A stretch of DNA of 64,000 nucleotides from assembly GCA_932294295.1 (NCBI GenBank), contig OW028581.1, positions 10,995,526-11,059,525 of the forward strand. Direction: 5' to 3'. Shown piece by piece: positions 21,843 to 33,718 of the stretch; within the stretch, counting starts at the first letter, position 1; each line of letters begins with the position of its first letter. The position numbers and the translations under genes are program-made. Below the pieces are notes generated by a model that saw only the letters and a program-made list of their open reading frames with translations, was not told where the DNA came from and did no database searches. This DNA is from Alitta virens (taxonomy: Eukaryota; Annelida; Polychaeta; Phyllodocida; Nereididae).

Positions 21843-23013
21843 TATATATATATATATATATAGATTTTATTGACATGTAAAATATCATAAGTGATACATA
21901 TGTCATTCAGTTAAAAGATAACATGAAAGAGACATTAATGTAAATACAGAAAGCAATAAAATTTCAATAATCAAGGTTCCAGCCACCAAGTTAACTTATA
22001 ATACGTGTTTAAAATCCACATACACAATAGGAAAAAAAAAAAAAAAAAAAAAAAGAATACAAGCCGCTAAAAAAAACATTTCACTCTTAAAGTCCAAAAC
22101 ATGACAAGCACATCATAACTAATAAACTAATAAACTAAATTAATAACTGTGTGGATACAGGAGATGGTTTTCTCTACACATCGGCTTGAAGGAGAAACTT
22201 TCCTAAACTATTTAATAACTCAGGTTCCTTGTTTGTCATTATTGCTGTAAACTTAGTTATATCATCTAGAGACAAGAAGTTGTTAATAAATTTAGTTGCA
22301 TTCAAAAAAAGGTTAACACGGTGTTGCTCATTACCAGGACAGACAATCAAACAGTGAATTTCGTCTTCTACAAAGTTTAACGTACACTTTTCACATATTC
22401 TATTTGGAGCAGGAATTATTGGTTTATGGTGTCGACCTGTTTCATTCTTCAGGCTATGTGAACTTGTCCTAAATCTAGCTATTTTAGTTAACACTTTGCG
22501 AATTTGTTGCAATTCAAGATAAGGTTCTATTCTACAATCAGTTTTAAATAGTTTATATGTCCTAAGTTTTGGTTGTTGTGAACTGTCATTTATTGCATTT
22601 ATAAGTCGCTCATGTTCGGCTTCATAGAGTCTTAGTTTCACTGTGTTAGAGATATTATCAATGTCAAAGTTTCTGAGGTTACTAATATCATATTCAATGT
22701 TGCAGTTATTTAATACATGACACACTTTACTGAACCAGTTATTTCCATTTACTGCATTCACATAAATTTCCTTCTGAAAATTTAAACATTTCTTAAGTAA
22801 ACTGTCATCAGGTGCTCTTTCCAATCTTATCCAGTAATTCACCATTCTAATTTTCTGTCTGACATGCAATGGGAATCTACCTGTTTCACCATAGACTGCT
22901 AAAGATGGTGTTTGTTTTCTAACTCCTAATATGTTTTTTAAGATATGCAAGTTGCAAATTTTCTAATTCAGGCATAGATTTTTCACTTGTCCATATTTCA
23001 CTATTGTAAAAAT
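21843..23013 (-). mobile_element. 5'-truncated LINE inserted in the minisatellite
   Basis: The reverse strand has a 258-codon open frame (22174-22950) typical of the C-terminal end of a LINE ORF2: an ILGVRKQTPSLAVYGETGRF block, then a Cys-His-type tail CEKCTLNFVEDEIHCLIVCP. The upstream NSEIW motif lies just 5' of it. The 3' end has AATAAAAT and an (AT)n tail. The target duplication TTACA (21838-21842 and 23014-23018) matches the minisatellite sequence, so both insertion ends are exact. The length of 1171 bp shows 5' truncation. The open frame suggests a fairly recent insertion. Confidence 0.85.
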
Positions 23014-23128
23014 TTACAGCAAGGTTACAACTTGGTAATATTACAGCAGGTTACAACTTGGTAATATTACAGCAAGGTTACAACTTGATAATATTACAGC
23101 AAGGTTACAACTTGGTAATATTACAGCA
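23014..23128. repeat. 26-27-bp minisatellite, right part (about 4 units)
   Basis: Continuation of the array at 21581-21842 after the LINE insertion. Confidence 0.95.
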
Positions 23129-26100
23129 AAATTGAGCAACTCTCGAATGGTGCTGCATGTACTTTTAAATCCAGCTTCGAGTAGCCAGCTAAAGCCAGAA
23201 AGTTCCGTCTAGTGGAAGGTAGCAACATATAGCAGAAGTTGTTTAGCTTCGTCTAGGTTCAATTTTTTTTAATGAAACTAACTATATTAAACTCAGCCTT
23301 TCAAAATGTTTCCGTAATTACAACATCATTAAATCAATCCTCGCTCATGCATCGTCAAGGTTCAAAGGGATGCCAGCTCATCTTCATCCTCATCAGGAAT
23401 CAATGACGTCACAAACATTGCCCAGCATAGAAATCGTCACTGTCAGATACTTGAAATTGCTGTTGCATTTACATCAGTTTTGCAAATGTTTTTCAGACAG
23501 GATAAGACACACTAAAGCTGATTTTTCTCTGCAATTCTAAATTTGTTATTGTCACTGTACTGAATACAAAAGTTAAAGTATTAATCCATCTAAAGAAAAT
23601 GTACTTATCATGCTGACTCATTTTCAATTTCAGTTGATGGCAGCTTTTTCATGTAGGGTAGGATTGTAACACCACTGTGAAATTCCGTGCACCCAGAAAT
23701 TCACTCCAGATAACTGCGTTGCAACCATTGCTCTTTACAAGCATGGAAAGGTTAGTTGAAGGTTAATGTTTCAAATTACATAGATTTGATCTGTTAATTT
23801 CACCGCTGTAATTAACACACAGGTAAAATATTTCATCTCCGACTGTTTTCCTACTGTTATTATATATTGATTGTTATATATTTAAGATATCCTCTTTTTA
23901 TCTGAAAGTAATCTTTTGTATTGATATCAGTTATTTAGGTGCCAGATCTAGGTGTGTGCAGACCCGTGGCACATGTGGAAGCCTCTATGGGAAAGGTTTG
24001 ATTGACAGGTTTGGTTAAAAGCAAAAATTACAAATTTTTTCTTTTTTTTTTTGTAACTTTTAAGCTAAAAGACCAAATCCTTTCCTTTCCTAGGCCCCCT
24101 TGTAATGTTTGAGGCCTTATTTTGTTGAGATAACAGATTCATATCATATGCTACAACACACTGGCCACATTCCCAAATTAAGCTCTGCATGGGTGAGATA
24201 TTACAGCAGTTTTAATCTGATGAACACACAGGTAAAATATTTCATATCCGACTGCTTTCCTACTGTTAACCAGATGAATTGTATCAAACTCCAAGTCTTG
24301 TTATCTCATCATTACATCTGCATCTGAACCCTCCTCAATATGGTGAGGGGAAAATATGCTATAGTACCATATAGTAGTTTATAAACCCAAGACTAGATTG
24401 ACTGTTATTGTATATTGATTGATATATATTTAAGATATACCCTTTTTTCTGAAAGTAATCTTTTGAATTGATATCATGCATGTCTGTGTAATGTTTTTTT
24501 CAAGGCTTATGCTTGTTTACAGATGCCCAAGCTCTAACCGTTTACTGCGAGGCTTACTTCAACCGGCGAATAGATTCTCTTCTTGCGCACATGGTCCTCA
24601 TGGTCTCGTGGAGTGTGTTACAAAATGTTTTACCAAACAGGAAGAGAAACGTTTGCTATGGCAACAAAAGCAAGCAAGTTTTGACACCCCACCCCCCCCC
24701 CCCCCCCCAGTGGGGAACGATGACAATTGGAGTGCATCTTTACTGCCATATTTTTATTTTGTAAATTAGTCTTTCACAAACGTTTTACACATTATTGTAA
24801 ATTTCTGAATGTACAGAAATCCTGTAAAGTCTAATGTTAACATGTTGTATGAAATTGTCATTGTACCTTGTGCTATTTATAAGGAAAGCATGAATTGTTG
24901 CATGGAATTGTAAAACTTTTGTCATTTTCCTTTAGTTATAGACATTATTTGTATTGTTTAGTAGAGTTGGCAATTTGGATATTTTTCGCTAGATCGTAAA
25001 AAATTGCATTTTTTTTTGTGATTTAACATGCATGTCATATTTTCACATTAATTAAAGTTTTTAGTTTACCATTTCATTAATTTCATAAAGACCACTACAT
25101 AATGTACCTAGAAAAAGTTTTATATCTCCGTGAAATGAATTTGGACATTTTTTAGAACATGTTTTTTTTTACAAAACACTGTTATAACAGATATTTTGCT
25201 TTATTTCAAAATCAATAAAATCAAACTTTTCAAAAATGCCTTCCTATGTCGTTTTTTTTTTTTTTGCCATCTCTAGTTCTTATGGGTTGGTCTGGATTGG
25301 TATGGCTTAGTTCTTCATAACTAATTATCCCATTCAAATTTTCTGCAAAAAATCTCCAGAAATATGACCTTTAAAAATAAAAAAAATTTCCAAAGAGACG
25401 TTTTGTAACTTTTATTTTTCAGACTTTTTTATTTGTAAAGTTTTGGGTGAAATATTCTAAATGTTTTGAATTAAATGTCAGATCCTTAACCTGGGGACCA
25501 AGTACTATATTTTCATAATTTCAAAATTCCGAAAATCTTAAATTATGTGTTCACATGTAATTTTTTGAAGATTGTACCTGTAAACTGACATTTCAATATA
25601 ACCAACAGATGTCCTTTTAACACAAATACTGAAATGCCCTCTTGTGGCCAAATATTAATCTTAGTTCTTAATATCACCACCAGGTGTTCTTTTAATGGTT
25701 ATAGGCCTTAAGTGCCCTCTTGTGGTCAACCATGAATTGATTGCTTTATGACTGACAGAAATTTACACCAGCCCAAAACAAAAGGATTCAATTTGCAAAA
25801 AAAATATAACCATGCAAAACTAGTAGGCCGATTATTAGCTATAGTATTTAAGCACTGAAATGGAGTGACATATAAGTCCTCATGAAACTGGGTGGTTTAT
25901 GTTTCCACGTATGATGTTTTTATTGTTGTAATGTAAACCACATATCAATAAAGATAAATAAATAAAAAAACAAAATATAGAAGTGGACAGAAGCAGCTGG
26001 CTTCAGCATGTTTAGACTACAGTCAGGTACAGGTCGCTAGAGACAGCTGGAGTCAACCGTATTTTATGAAACTGACTGTATGAGGAATATAACTAACTTC

Positions 26101-26170
26101 CATAAGTTACATTACTTATAATAACAACAGCCCAGTTGACATGATGGAGTACATGATGAGTGTCAGTTAC
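23129..26170. other. AT-rich spacer with a local duplication and possible array relic
   Basis: A segment ACACACAGGTAAAATATTTC with its following 100-odd bases occurs at about 23815-23940 and again at about 24229-24475 (second copy interrupted). A C17 run lies at 24692. A polyadenylation-like tail (AATAAAGATAAATAAAT) near 25950 may end an old retrocopy. No supported gene. Confidence 0.4.
24500..24560 (+). pseudogene. Possible relic 3' end of a copy-1-like exon
   Basis: GTTTACTGCGAGGCTTACT translates VYCEAY, as at the end of copy 1 (VIYCEAY). Preceding residues DAQALT only loosely match. The 18-base near-identity is the sole evidence. Confidence 0.3.
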
Positions 26171-26251
26171 CTGGGTCATCCATTAGTGTTGATGATGTAA
26201 TATCCAGGGGTTGTGATGTTGAGGTACTGCCTTCATTTTCAGTTTCAATTT
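26171..26251 (-). CDS. Orphan exon of unknown gene
   Basis: On the reverse strand an 81-bp segment lies between a good acceptor (gtttgttaaacag) and a good donor (CCCAG|gtaactg), with one open frame (IETENEGSTSTSQPLDITSS, then TLMDDP) and matching phases at both ends. Low-complexity acidic/Ser-Thr composition suits a disordered region. No neighbouring exon was found, so it may be chance. Confidence 0.3.
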
Positions 26252-26943
26252 CTGTTTAACAAACAAAAGCTTTTGTCATTGCAGTCAGTTTATTAAAAAA
26301 AAGGGATTTGAAACAAGATCTGTGAAGTCAGCTAAAAATTCAATTTTTCTGCTGTTCATTTTGTTATAAAATCAAAACGGCTCAATTAATTTGCCTCAAA
26401 TGTTCAGAGAATGCTAACAACATCTATCAAATATAATATAAATATGAATAACAACTGTAGAATTAGTAGTATAGCTGTATTTTATGTGAGACTAAATATG
26501 ATATCAAAGGCTTCATCATTTTTGCACTACTAAGCAGAGGCCTTATACAGAATCCAATCTGAGAATGCATACTTGAAACAATGTCACAGCCATAAGTGTA
26601 AAACTACAAATACAATATTCAATGTTATCGCTTGGTGCCACATGTCTAAAAGTAAAACATTTCCACAATAGTATTCTCTTCACAATGACAGTGGTTCCAA
26701 CCATTTATCTATCTGAGATGCAAGGTCCGTGTTCCCTACATTGTTGTATTAGGACAAATTCCTTCTTGTATGAAATTTAGGCATGTTATTCAGTTCCCAT
26801 AGACAGAAGTACATAAACTAAAATTTTAAGTAATAATGATATAGTCTCTTTTTGTACGTTAATTGACACCTCTAGGGAAAATGCAATTTTCAGCAATATT
26901 ACTGAACACTTTACTGAACTTAATGTGGAACATATTGTCTAAG
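26252..26943. other. Spacer left of the LTR element
   Basis: AT-rich, no gene or named repeat seen. It ends with TAAG, the target duplication of the LTR element. Confidence 0.4.
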
Positions 26944-27293
26944 TGTGGCACTGGTGAGTCTTGTTGACCATGAGCAACCTGTTTGGAGCCTCCCAAGTCT
27001 CTAAATAGGCATGCACCCATAGGGAGCCTCTCAGGTCAGGTGATTAAGTTCAATACAAGCTTAATTAGGTCAAGCTCAGAGAGAGAGCCAGAAAGACTGA
27101 AGCAGCAAGCATGGCAGCCCAATCCGGGTGAGTTAATAAGAGTTAATTTAGTTCATTTCACATTTTAATTTATTGTATATACATGTACTGCTGTATATAG
27201 ATATAATTATATGTAATTAACTGCATATTGTTGCAGGCTGTTATTTGTGAAATAAAGCTTCAAAACTTGAAGTCTGGAGTGCTGAGTGCCACA
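26944..27293 (+). repeat. 5' LTR
   Basis: 350 bp. It differs from the 3' LTR (332 bp) by scattered changes and an indel in the AT-rich part. Contains AATAAA near 27252. Confidence 0.92.
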
Positions 27294-27309
27294 TGGTAGC
27301 AGAGCGTGG
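27294..27309 (+). promoter_or_regulatory. Primer-binding site, tRNA-iMet-like
   Basis: TGGTAGCAGAGCGTGG directly follows the LTR. The first 11 bases complement the 3' end of animal initiator-Met tRNA (ends ...CTCTGCTACCA), and 14 of 16 match overall. Confidence 0.7.
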
Positions 27310-28760
27310 TTGGTTCATCCCCCCCCCCCCCATGTGTGTTGGTGTGCTGACAGTATTTCAAGACAAGACAACTTGCAGTGGTCCAGGGTGGTTATAGCCA
27401 GCAACACTTGCATATTTGAGTGAGTGGAAGGTGCCAGGTCCAGAGGGCCAAGGACCAGCCAGGACACACAGTGGGAGACCTCCCAGGCCAAGTGGGTCAT
27501 TATTCTCAGGAGCAAGCCAGTGGTTGCTGCAACTGATGGACAAGTGGAGACTGGCGGTGATCACAACACACGGAGGGCAATGAACTACTTGCAGTACAGG
27601 ACACTTATCAAGGAATTTTCAGAGCTCCAGCTCTATTTCATCTCAATTTGGAGACTGTAAGTCAACTTTATTAATCGAAATTTGGAGATTGGAGGCCAGG
27701 TATGTAATTACCTAAGTTCCTGGTACAGTGACACCTGAGTTCATGAACTGTTGACATTTTATTTGAATTTTACTTTGACAGTTTATTTGATGTGTTAAGT
27801 TATTGATAACATTTCAATTGATTAATTGACATTTTTATTAATTTCTTGGCAATTTTGGAGTTTATTGTTAAATTGGAAGATCCACCTGTTTAAATTGCTG
27901 ATTGTCTAGAGACTAGATACTTTGCACTAGCACTGAGTTTGACATTGTTGACCTTTTTGTTTAAGTGATCCAAACGCCTTAAGCAGGTCACAACCCTTAA
28001 CAGATTAAGTCATTAATTCTTTGTTTTGATCTAGTGCAGGGCTCTCCCAAAGCCAAATTGCTTTGACTAATAGATTAAAGTCTAGATTGGTTTGATATCA
28101 TTCAGCTGATCAGTTCAATTTGGTATTTTGTTGACATTTCACTGTTGATGCAAATTATTATACTTGCGTAACGTTTGCAAGGCATTCATAATTATTTTAT
28201 TATTTTTTGATTTCTACATTGATGTTTATTTCATAATTGCCAATACTATATTGCATTTTAAGAAACTTTTGCACAATTGCTTAGTTTTCATATGCCTATG
28301 ATTGCAAATTTAAGTTAATTGTTTTAAGACAATTGGGATTAAGTGTTTCAAAAAGTACGGATTTTCACTCTACTTGGATTGTGCTGCCCCAACAATTTAA
28401 TTTATTAATAATCAATCTGATCAAAATTATAGATTCAATTGTGCCACACATAAAAAATATATATATATAATAATTTCCAAAAGCCTGTGATACCAGAACT
28501 TGTTGTGTTAGTTAGACTTGTGTACTGGTACTTGACTATCATACTGGTACTTGACTATCACACTGGACTATCATACTGGTACTTGACTATCACACTTGAC
28601 TATCACACTTGTACTTGACTTTCCTACTTTTATTACTTTGATAATTTCTGACTTAGTTCATCTGTCATTGCTCGTTTAGTCATTGCTCGTTTAGTTGACT
28701 TGTTCGTACTTTACATATTCCCAGTTTATATTTTGATACTTGTACTTGTTAGCAAGTTAC
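27310..28760 (+). other. Long leader of the LTR element
   Basis: About 1.45 kb of noncoding DNA with a C13 run at 27319 and a degenerate tandem repeat at 28521-28622 (unit near CTGGTACTTGACTATCA). No supported coding sequence. Confidence 0.5.
28521..28622. repeat. Degenerate tandem repeat, TACTTGACTATCA type
   Basis: Five or so imperfect copies of a unit of about 14-20 bp with TACTTGACTATCA/CACACTGG words. Confidence 0.75.
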
Positions 28761-29850
28761 ATGATGGCTGAGTCTAAAGGTGCTCAAGGTGCCATACCCA
28801 AGAAAATGGCATTATTTGCAAATGCTGATGAAGAACTTAAATACTGGAATACCATAGCTAAGAGTTACCCGAAAGAGGCAAGACGAGCCTCCGACTCAGA
28901 AATCAAACACAAATTAGAAAAAGAGGATCTCAGGTATGAGGTGCATAAACTTAAGAGTGATATGGATGGCCTGGCAGCCACTATAGGTGCCTCAGCATCT
29001 GCGCCTGGAGCAAATTTCCGCAATGTCATAGACACTTCATCTGTGATTGATGATATGTATCAACCAGATGGAACTGGTATGATGATGAGTTCTGTTCCGA
29101 AACTTAGCAGCTTTGATGGTAGGGAGCAACTATCCTTACCGGCGATACGCTTTTGATGCAGAAAGCGGGCTAACCGGAGACTATGATCCGGATGTGGATG
29201 CGATTTTGACTGCTTTTGATAAACGTTTTGCATCGGTGGCCACAGCCGAAGCAATGTTGTCAACCTTTTATTCAGCCAAGCAGTGTTGGGTAGCAAGCCC
29301 TCAATTGTCTCATCTGGATAGGGATCAGAGACAGGCAATGTTGCGTGAGCGATTTTGGAAAGGCTGATATACACCGTAATGCCCTCCGGCATAAATTTGA
29401 TGCGGAATGCAACTATGATGACCTGTTGGTAGTGGCACGCACAATAGAGCTTGAATCAGGGTCCTCCAAACCATCCAATGCTTCTGATAAGCCAAAGTCA
29501 CACAACTTTTAAGTCCGCTGCCAAGACTGTAGCTGCACAGTCGGTTGCCCAGAAAAGTAAACCAAATGACATCCAGAGTAAATTGGATGATATTTTGGCT
29601 AGGCTGACGGCACTTGAGACTCGCCAGCCCCCTAAGGGACACCACCCACACCATCTAGAGGCAGGGGCGGTCGTGGTCATAGCCGTAGCAATATCGGGTA
29701 TTTTCACAGGAGCCGAGGAAGAGGTCGACCGGATAGAGAGTCGACAAGCTCACAACAGCCATCTTATAGTTTGGCCTCACCTGCGCCAGCCATCACTTGC
29801 TATAAGTGTGGCAAGGAAGGGCACATGCGAAGTGCATGTCCTTTAAATTA
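28761..29850 (+). pseudogene. gag of the LTR element, frameshifted
   Basis: Starts ATGGCTGAG near 28764. The N-terminal part is open to about 29105, then the frame moves several times (segments at 29113-29367 and 29500-29700). It ends with a zinc knuckle, CYKCGKEGHMRSAC (29798-29839), of CX2CX4HX4C form, diagnostic of a nucleocapsid. A disabled structural polyprotein of a retroelement. Confidence 0.8.
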
Positions 29851-30291
29851 GTTTCAACATGTGCAGTGGGGCAGGCGCATGTTGATTCAGCTCAAAGCCC
29901 CAATTCATTACGCAGAGAACTTGTTGGACCCAGGTGTGAATCTGTTCTTGACGTTTTTGGTTGTAAATGCAAATGTTTAATTGATACTAGTTCGCAAGTC
30001 AGTGCAGTCAGCGAGAATTTCTTTACGCAACAATTGCAGCACCACACCGAGTTACGTGATCTTGGCGAATTGATAAGTATCGACGTAGCTGGCGGTCATC
30101 AGTTACCATATAAAGGTTATATTCAAGCCATGGTTCGACTTCCCAAGGGCGTACTTGGTTCTTGCAAATCTACTCAGGTTCTTTTCTTGGTTGTGGAAGA
30201 CACCACCTTCAATCAAGATGTTCCAATACTGCTGGGCACGAACGTGCTGAAACATTTCCTGGAATTGTGTAAGGAAAACTTATTTATTTAA
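29851..30291 (+). pseudogene. Aspartic protease region of the LTR element
   Basis: An open frame containing CLIDTSSQVSAVSENFF, where the catalytic motif DT/SG is DTS, so the Asp is kept and the following Gly is replaced. A flap-like region and the ILLGTNVLKHF block (protease C-terminal ILG motif) follow. Then the frame closes. Confidence 0.75.
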
Positions 30292-30455
30292 GTGCTGTGC
30301 GCCTAGGGCATGGAAATTAGCATTTAAATGTTTAAATATGCAATTAAACTCTAGCATTGAGAGTCAATTGAGTAGTTAGCCAGTTAGTTGCGAGGCAGCC
30401 AGTACCTTGGCTCCTCAATCAACTAAGTTTTGTATCCTGTACTATTGGTTCTGAT

Positions 30456-30925
30456 ATGTCTACTCTTTCTTTGCAGAATTCACTATTTGTGACAAGTGAT
30501 GGCGTGACACTGCCGGGTGGACTGATCGTCACCCCTACGCTCCTTGATCAAGTAGATCAAGGACTGAATTTGTCGTTGAAGGTAGTCAATTTAAGTCAGG
30601 TAGACGTGACTATACCTGTCAACACAGTTCTAGCCAAAGCAGAAGTTGTCAGCGTTGTACAAGCAGTGCAACAGGAGGTTAATTCATCTGCCACAACTTC
30701 AGTGTCAGGCTTGTTCGACTTGCAACATCTTGCGGATGACAAACAACACCTTGTCCAAGATGCTTGCATGAAACAAAGCAGTCATCTCAACACATGACTT
30801 TGACTTGGGCCATGCTAAAGGGCACAACCACACAATTAAGCTCATCGAAGGTGCACGACCATTTCGGCAGCAATATGGACGTATTCCCCCCTCGATGTGG
30901 GAAGAAGTGCGACAGCATCCAGAGT
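30456..30925 (+). pseudogene. Protease-RT linker and RT stub
   Basis: Linker open frame 30456-30797, then in another frame ARPFRQQYGRIPPSMWEEVR, the N-terminal start of a Ty3/gypsy reverse transcriptase. The reverse transcriptase stops here: within about 25 bases the translation jumps to the segment that normally precedes integrase. No catalytic YxDD motif exists in the element. Confidence 0.75.
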
Positions 30926-32310
30926 TCTTCAGTCACAGTGGGATTTGGTGACATGGTTAGAGGAGCAGAAGAAGGACGCAGACATCCAGGAGGTGATCGC
31001 CGTTTTGATAGGGACTGCAGACGGAGTCACTACATCTGATGCTCATACGATGATCCGCCAACGTAGTAAGTTGGTCATGGATGAGAACGGCCTCCTTGAA
31101 CGACATGTCAAGATGGATGACACGATGGTTGTTCAGGTGGTAGTGTCTAGAAGTCTTCAGACAGAGGTTTTGTGACAGTCGCATGACAAGATGGGCCACC
31201 TCGGGATTGACAGGACTCTTGAACTTTTGAGAGATCGGTTCTACTTCCCTAGGATGGAGAACTTCACAACAGAGTACATCAGGAAGTGTGGTGCTTGTCT
31301 CCCGCGAAAGTCAAAAGGCTAGGTTGCGCCTATGGGAAAATTGGAGTCTGTTGGTCCAATGGATCTGTTGTGTAAGGGTGGATTTTCAAACATCTTGGTC
31401 ATGACAGACCATTTTACGCAGTATGCACAGGCAGTACCCACGAAAGACCAGACAGCGAAGACCACCGCAAGAGTACTCATGGACAGGTTCATCCATCACT
31501 ATGGCATGCCTGCACGCATACATTCAGACCAGGGTGCCAACTTTGAAGCTTAAGTCATCAAGCAACTGTGTCATCTGCTAGGGATAGCCAAGAGCCATAC
31601 TACACCATATCACCCACAGGGTAATGTGCGGGCTGAACATTTCAATTCTACACTATTGAATATGTTAGCATGTCTGACAGAGGAGGAGAAATCACGATGG
31701 AAGGACAACGTTCCATACGTAGTCCATGCTTACAATTGTACCATTCCAGCTGATGTTCGGGCGTAAGCCAAGATTGCCTGCAGACATCATTAAGGGGCTA
31801 CAGTCGGATCAAAAAGTGAACGCAGACTATTTCAATTATGTCCAGGATGTGCAACAATACTTGAAGAGTGCCTATGAGCGAGCTATGGACCAGGCCACAC
31901 AACGACACCTGAGAGGGAAACAGGCCTACGACAGAGTAGCTCGAGCACCTCGCTTGGAACTCGGTGACAGAGTGCTAGTTCGGAAGGTATGCTTCAAAGG
32001 ACCACACAAGTTGGATCATGTTTGGGAGCAAGAGGTGTACAAGGTAGTGAGTACACGATCAGAAGACCACCTTGTTTTTTATGTTCAAGAAGAAGGCAAC
32101 AGTAAGGCCCGAATCCACAGACTTCACAGGAATCTTCTCCTGCCACTTGGGCATGTGCCAGAACCAGCACTAGATCAGGCCAAGGATGCGACTTGGAATC
32201 ATAAGCCACACAGCCATAAGCCCAAGGAGAAGAGTCAATCTCCAGAATCTGACAGTGATAGTAGCACAGATTCCTCGAGGCCAAGGAAAGGTGGCACATG
32301 GCACTGAGGA
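30926..32310 (+). pseudogene. Integrase region of the LTR element, lacking one catalytic Asp
   Basis: Segments in several frames: the HHCC zinc region near 31180-31320 (HDKMGHLG, then KCGAC), core near 31330-31750 (NILVMTDHFTQYAQAVPTKD, RIHSDQGANFEA, a GNVRAEHFN segment carrying the Glu) and the LMFGRKPRLP motif near 31745. The segment that should carry the first Asp (after PMDLLC) is deleted. A C-terminal LGDRVLVRKVCFKGPHKL region follows. Stops near 31172, 31322 and 31552 break the frame. Confidence 0.8.
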
Positions 32311-32845
32311 ACACTCCCCGAGACAACCTACACCTAGTCGTTCATCTGGTGATGCCAGATCACCCATGCCACAGCCTACTGATAATGTGACTGAGGGTTC
32401 AAATGTTCCAGAGGGACTAGGCTCGGAACCAACCACTACAGTACCAACATTGAGATGGTCAGAATGTACCAAGAAACAACCTGCATGGCAACATAGTGGA
32501 GAGTATGTCACAAGCAAAAGTAAATTTACTTCACCAGGTTTTGCAGCAGATTGGTCCTTTGAGTTAACATGATTGTACTCCAGTTTTGAGATAAATAAAA
32601 TTTAAAAAAAAACCGCAATCAGTTTGTTGTTTATTGAAGTTTCCGTTCAAGGCTTACATTTATAATATCTACATATAATTCTTGGATAAAGGATTTGAAT
32701 ATTCGGTCATGTTGTTGATTATAGTTGTCTTCGACTAACAGATGACACAGATGAGTTACGCTATGCAACATGTTCTTGTTATCAATTCTTAGTTTATAAT
32801 ATGTTTTACTATTGTTGAGGACAACGTTCTCCAACAAGGGGAATG
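32311..32845 (+). other. 3' region of the LTR element with an antisense ORF
   Basis: After the Ser/Pro-rich C-terminus (frame open to about 32572) comes AATAAAATTTAAAAAAAAA (about 32594-32612), then 230 bp with an open frame on the reverse strand that encodes about 70 plausible-looking residues (SKTYYKLRIDNKNMLHSVTH and on). Its origin is unknown. The polypurine tract (AAGGGGAA) ends at 32843. Confidence 0.5.
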
Positions 32846-33177
32846 TGTGGCACTGGTGAGTCTTGTTGACCATGAGCAACCTGTTTGGAGCCTCCCAAGT
32901 CTCTAAATAGGCAGGCACCCATAGGGAGCCTCTCAGGTCAGGTGATTAAGTTCAATACAAGCTTAATTAGGTCAAGCTCAGAGAGAGAGAGCGCCAAAAA
33001 GACTGAAGCAGCAAGCATGGCAGCCCAATCCGGGTGAGTTAATAAGAGTTAATTTAGTTCATTTCACCTCTTAATTTATTGTATATATATACATGTAATT
33101 AACTGCATGTTGTTGCAGGCTGTTATTTGTGAAATAAAGCTTCAAAACTTGAAGTCTGTGGAGTGCTGAGTGCCACA
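32846..33177 (+). repeat. 3' LTR
   Basis: 332 bp, TGTGGCA...TGCCACA, followed by the target duplication TAAG. Confidence 0.92.
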
Positions 33178-33434
33178 TAAGCAAATGCCCTTACATTTCC
33201 AATTAACTATACAGACATTTAGATTACATGCTGAATCGTGCGTAGAATGGTTCTAGGATGTATTTAACAAAGTTAGTTAATCTTTTACTTTTGCCTTGAC
33301 AATAGTCTTTTGAAGTTCTTCCACTGTTTGGGTATATATAATAAATTTTTGTAAGGTCCATCACTGGATATTGCGTTTAAACTTCGATAACGGCTAAGTG
33401 ATAATATATATATATAGGCTATATATATATCGAA

Positions 33435-33530
33435 TATGCATTTTCCAGTCGGCCCCCCTGATTTGGACCCTGGCCCCCCATGCGCCCCCTCATTCCAGAA
33501 GGTCCAGCTACGCCACTGCCGCAAACGTAA
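33435..33530 (-). repeat. Short dispersed repeat end (GGGGGGCC type)
   Basis: Reverse strand reads CAGTGGCGTAGCTGGACCTT, then a GGGGGCGCATGGGGGGCC stretch. This GTGGCGTAGC plus G-rich style is common at the ends of transposable elements in invertebrates. Confidence 0.4.
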
Positions 33531-33718
33531 CACTATCTTCACTATATTTTTCTCATGCGTGGAAACCTAAAGTCACTTGGCCAACTTCTTCACAAGTAGA
33601 TGTAAGTACTCTGAACTACCACGTCAAGAAAGTCATCTGACGTCATGCAGGGGAAATGTATCTTAGTGATCACATCACCCAACACTTTCCGCAAGTTGCT
33701 TGGTGTTGTTTCCAGGTT

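Larger units (their letters stand above)
26944..33177 (+). mobile_element. Decayed Ty3/gypsy-type LTR retrotransposon
   Basis: A complete outline: LTRs at 26944-27293 and 32846-33177 starting TGTGGCA and ending TGCCACA, a 4-bp target duplication TAAG on both sides, a primer site right after the 5' LTR and a purine-rich tract (AAGGGGAA) before the 3' LTR. Internal order is gag with zinc knuckle, aspartic protease, a stub of reverse transcriptase, then integrase, the Ty3/gypsy order. Multiple frameshifts and stops, plus deletion of nearly all reverse transcriptase and RNase H, make it non-autonomous. The LTRs differ by several substitutions and indels, so it is not a fresh insertion. Confidence 0.92.

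Noticed and set aside
21581..23128. CRISPR-like array
   Set aside because: Repeats are head to tail without unique spacers, and the DNA is eukaryotic; it is a minisatellite.
29060..29654. Reverse-strand open frames inside gag
   Set aside because: Shadows of the retroelement's forward coding sequence.
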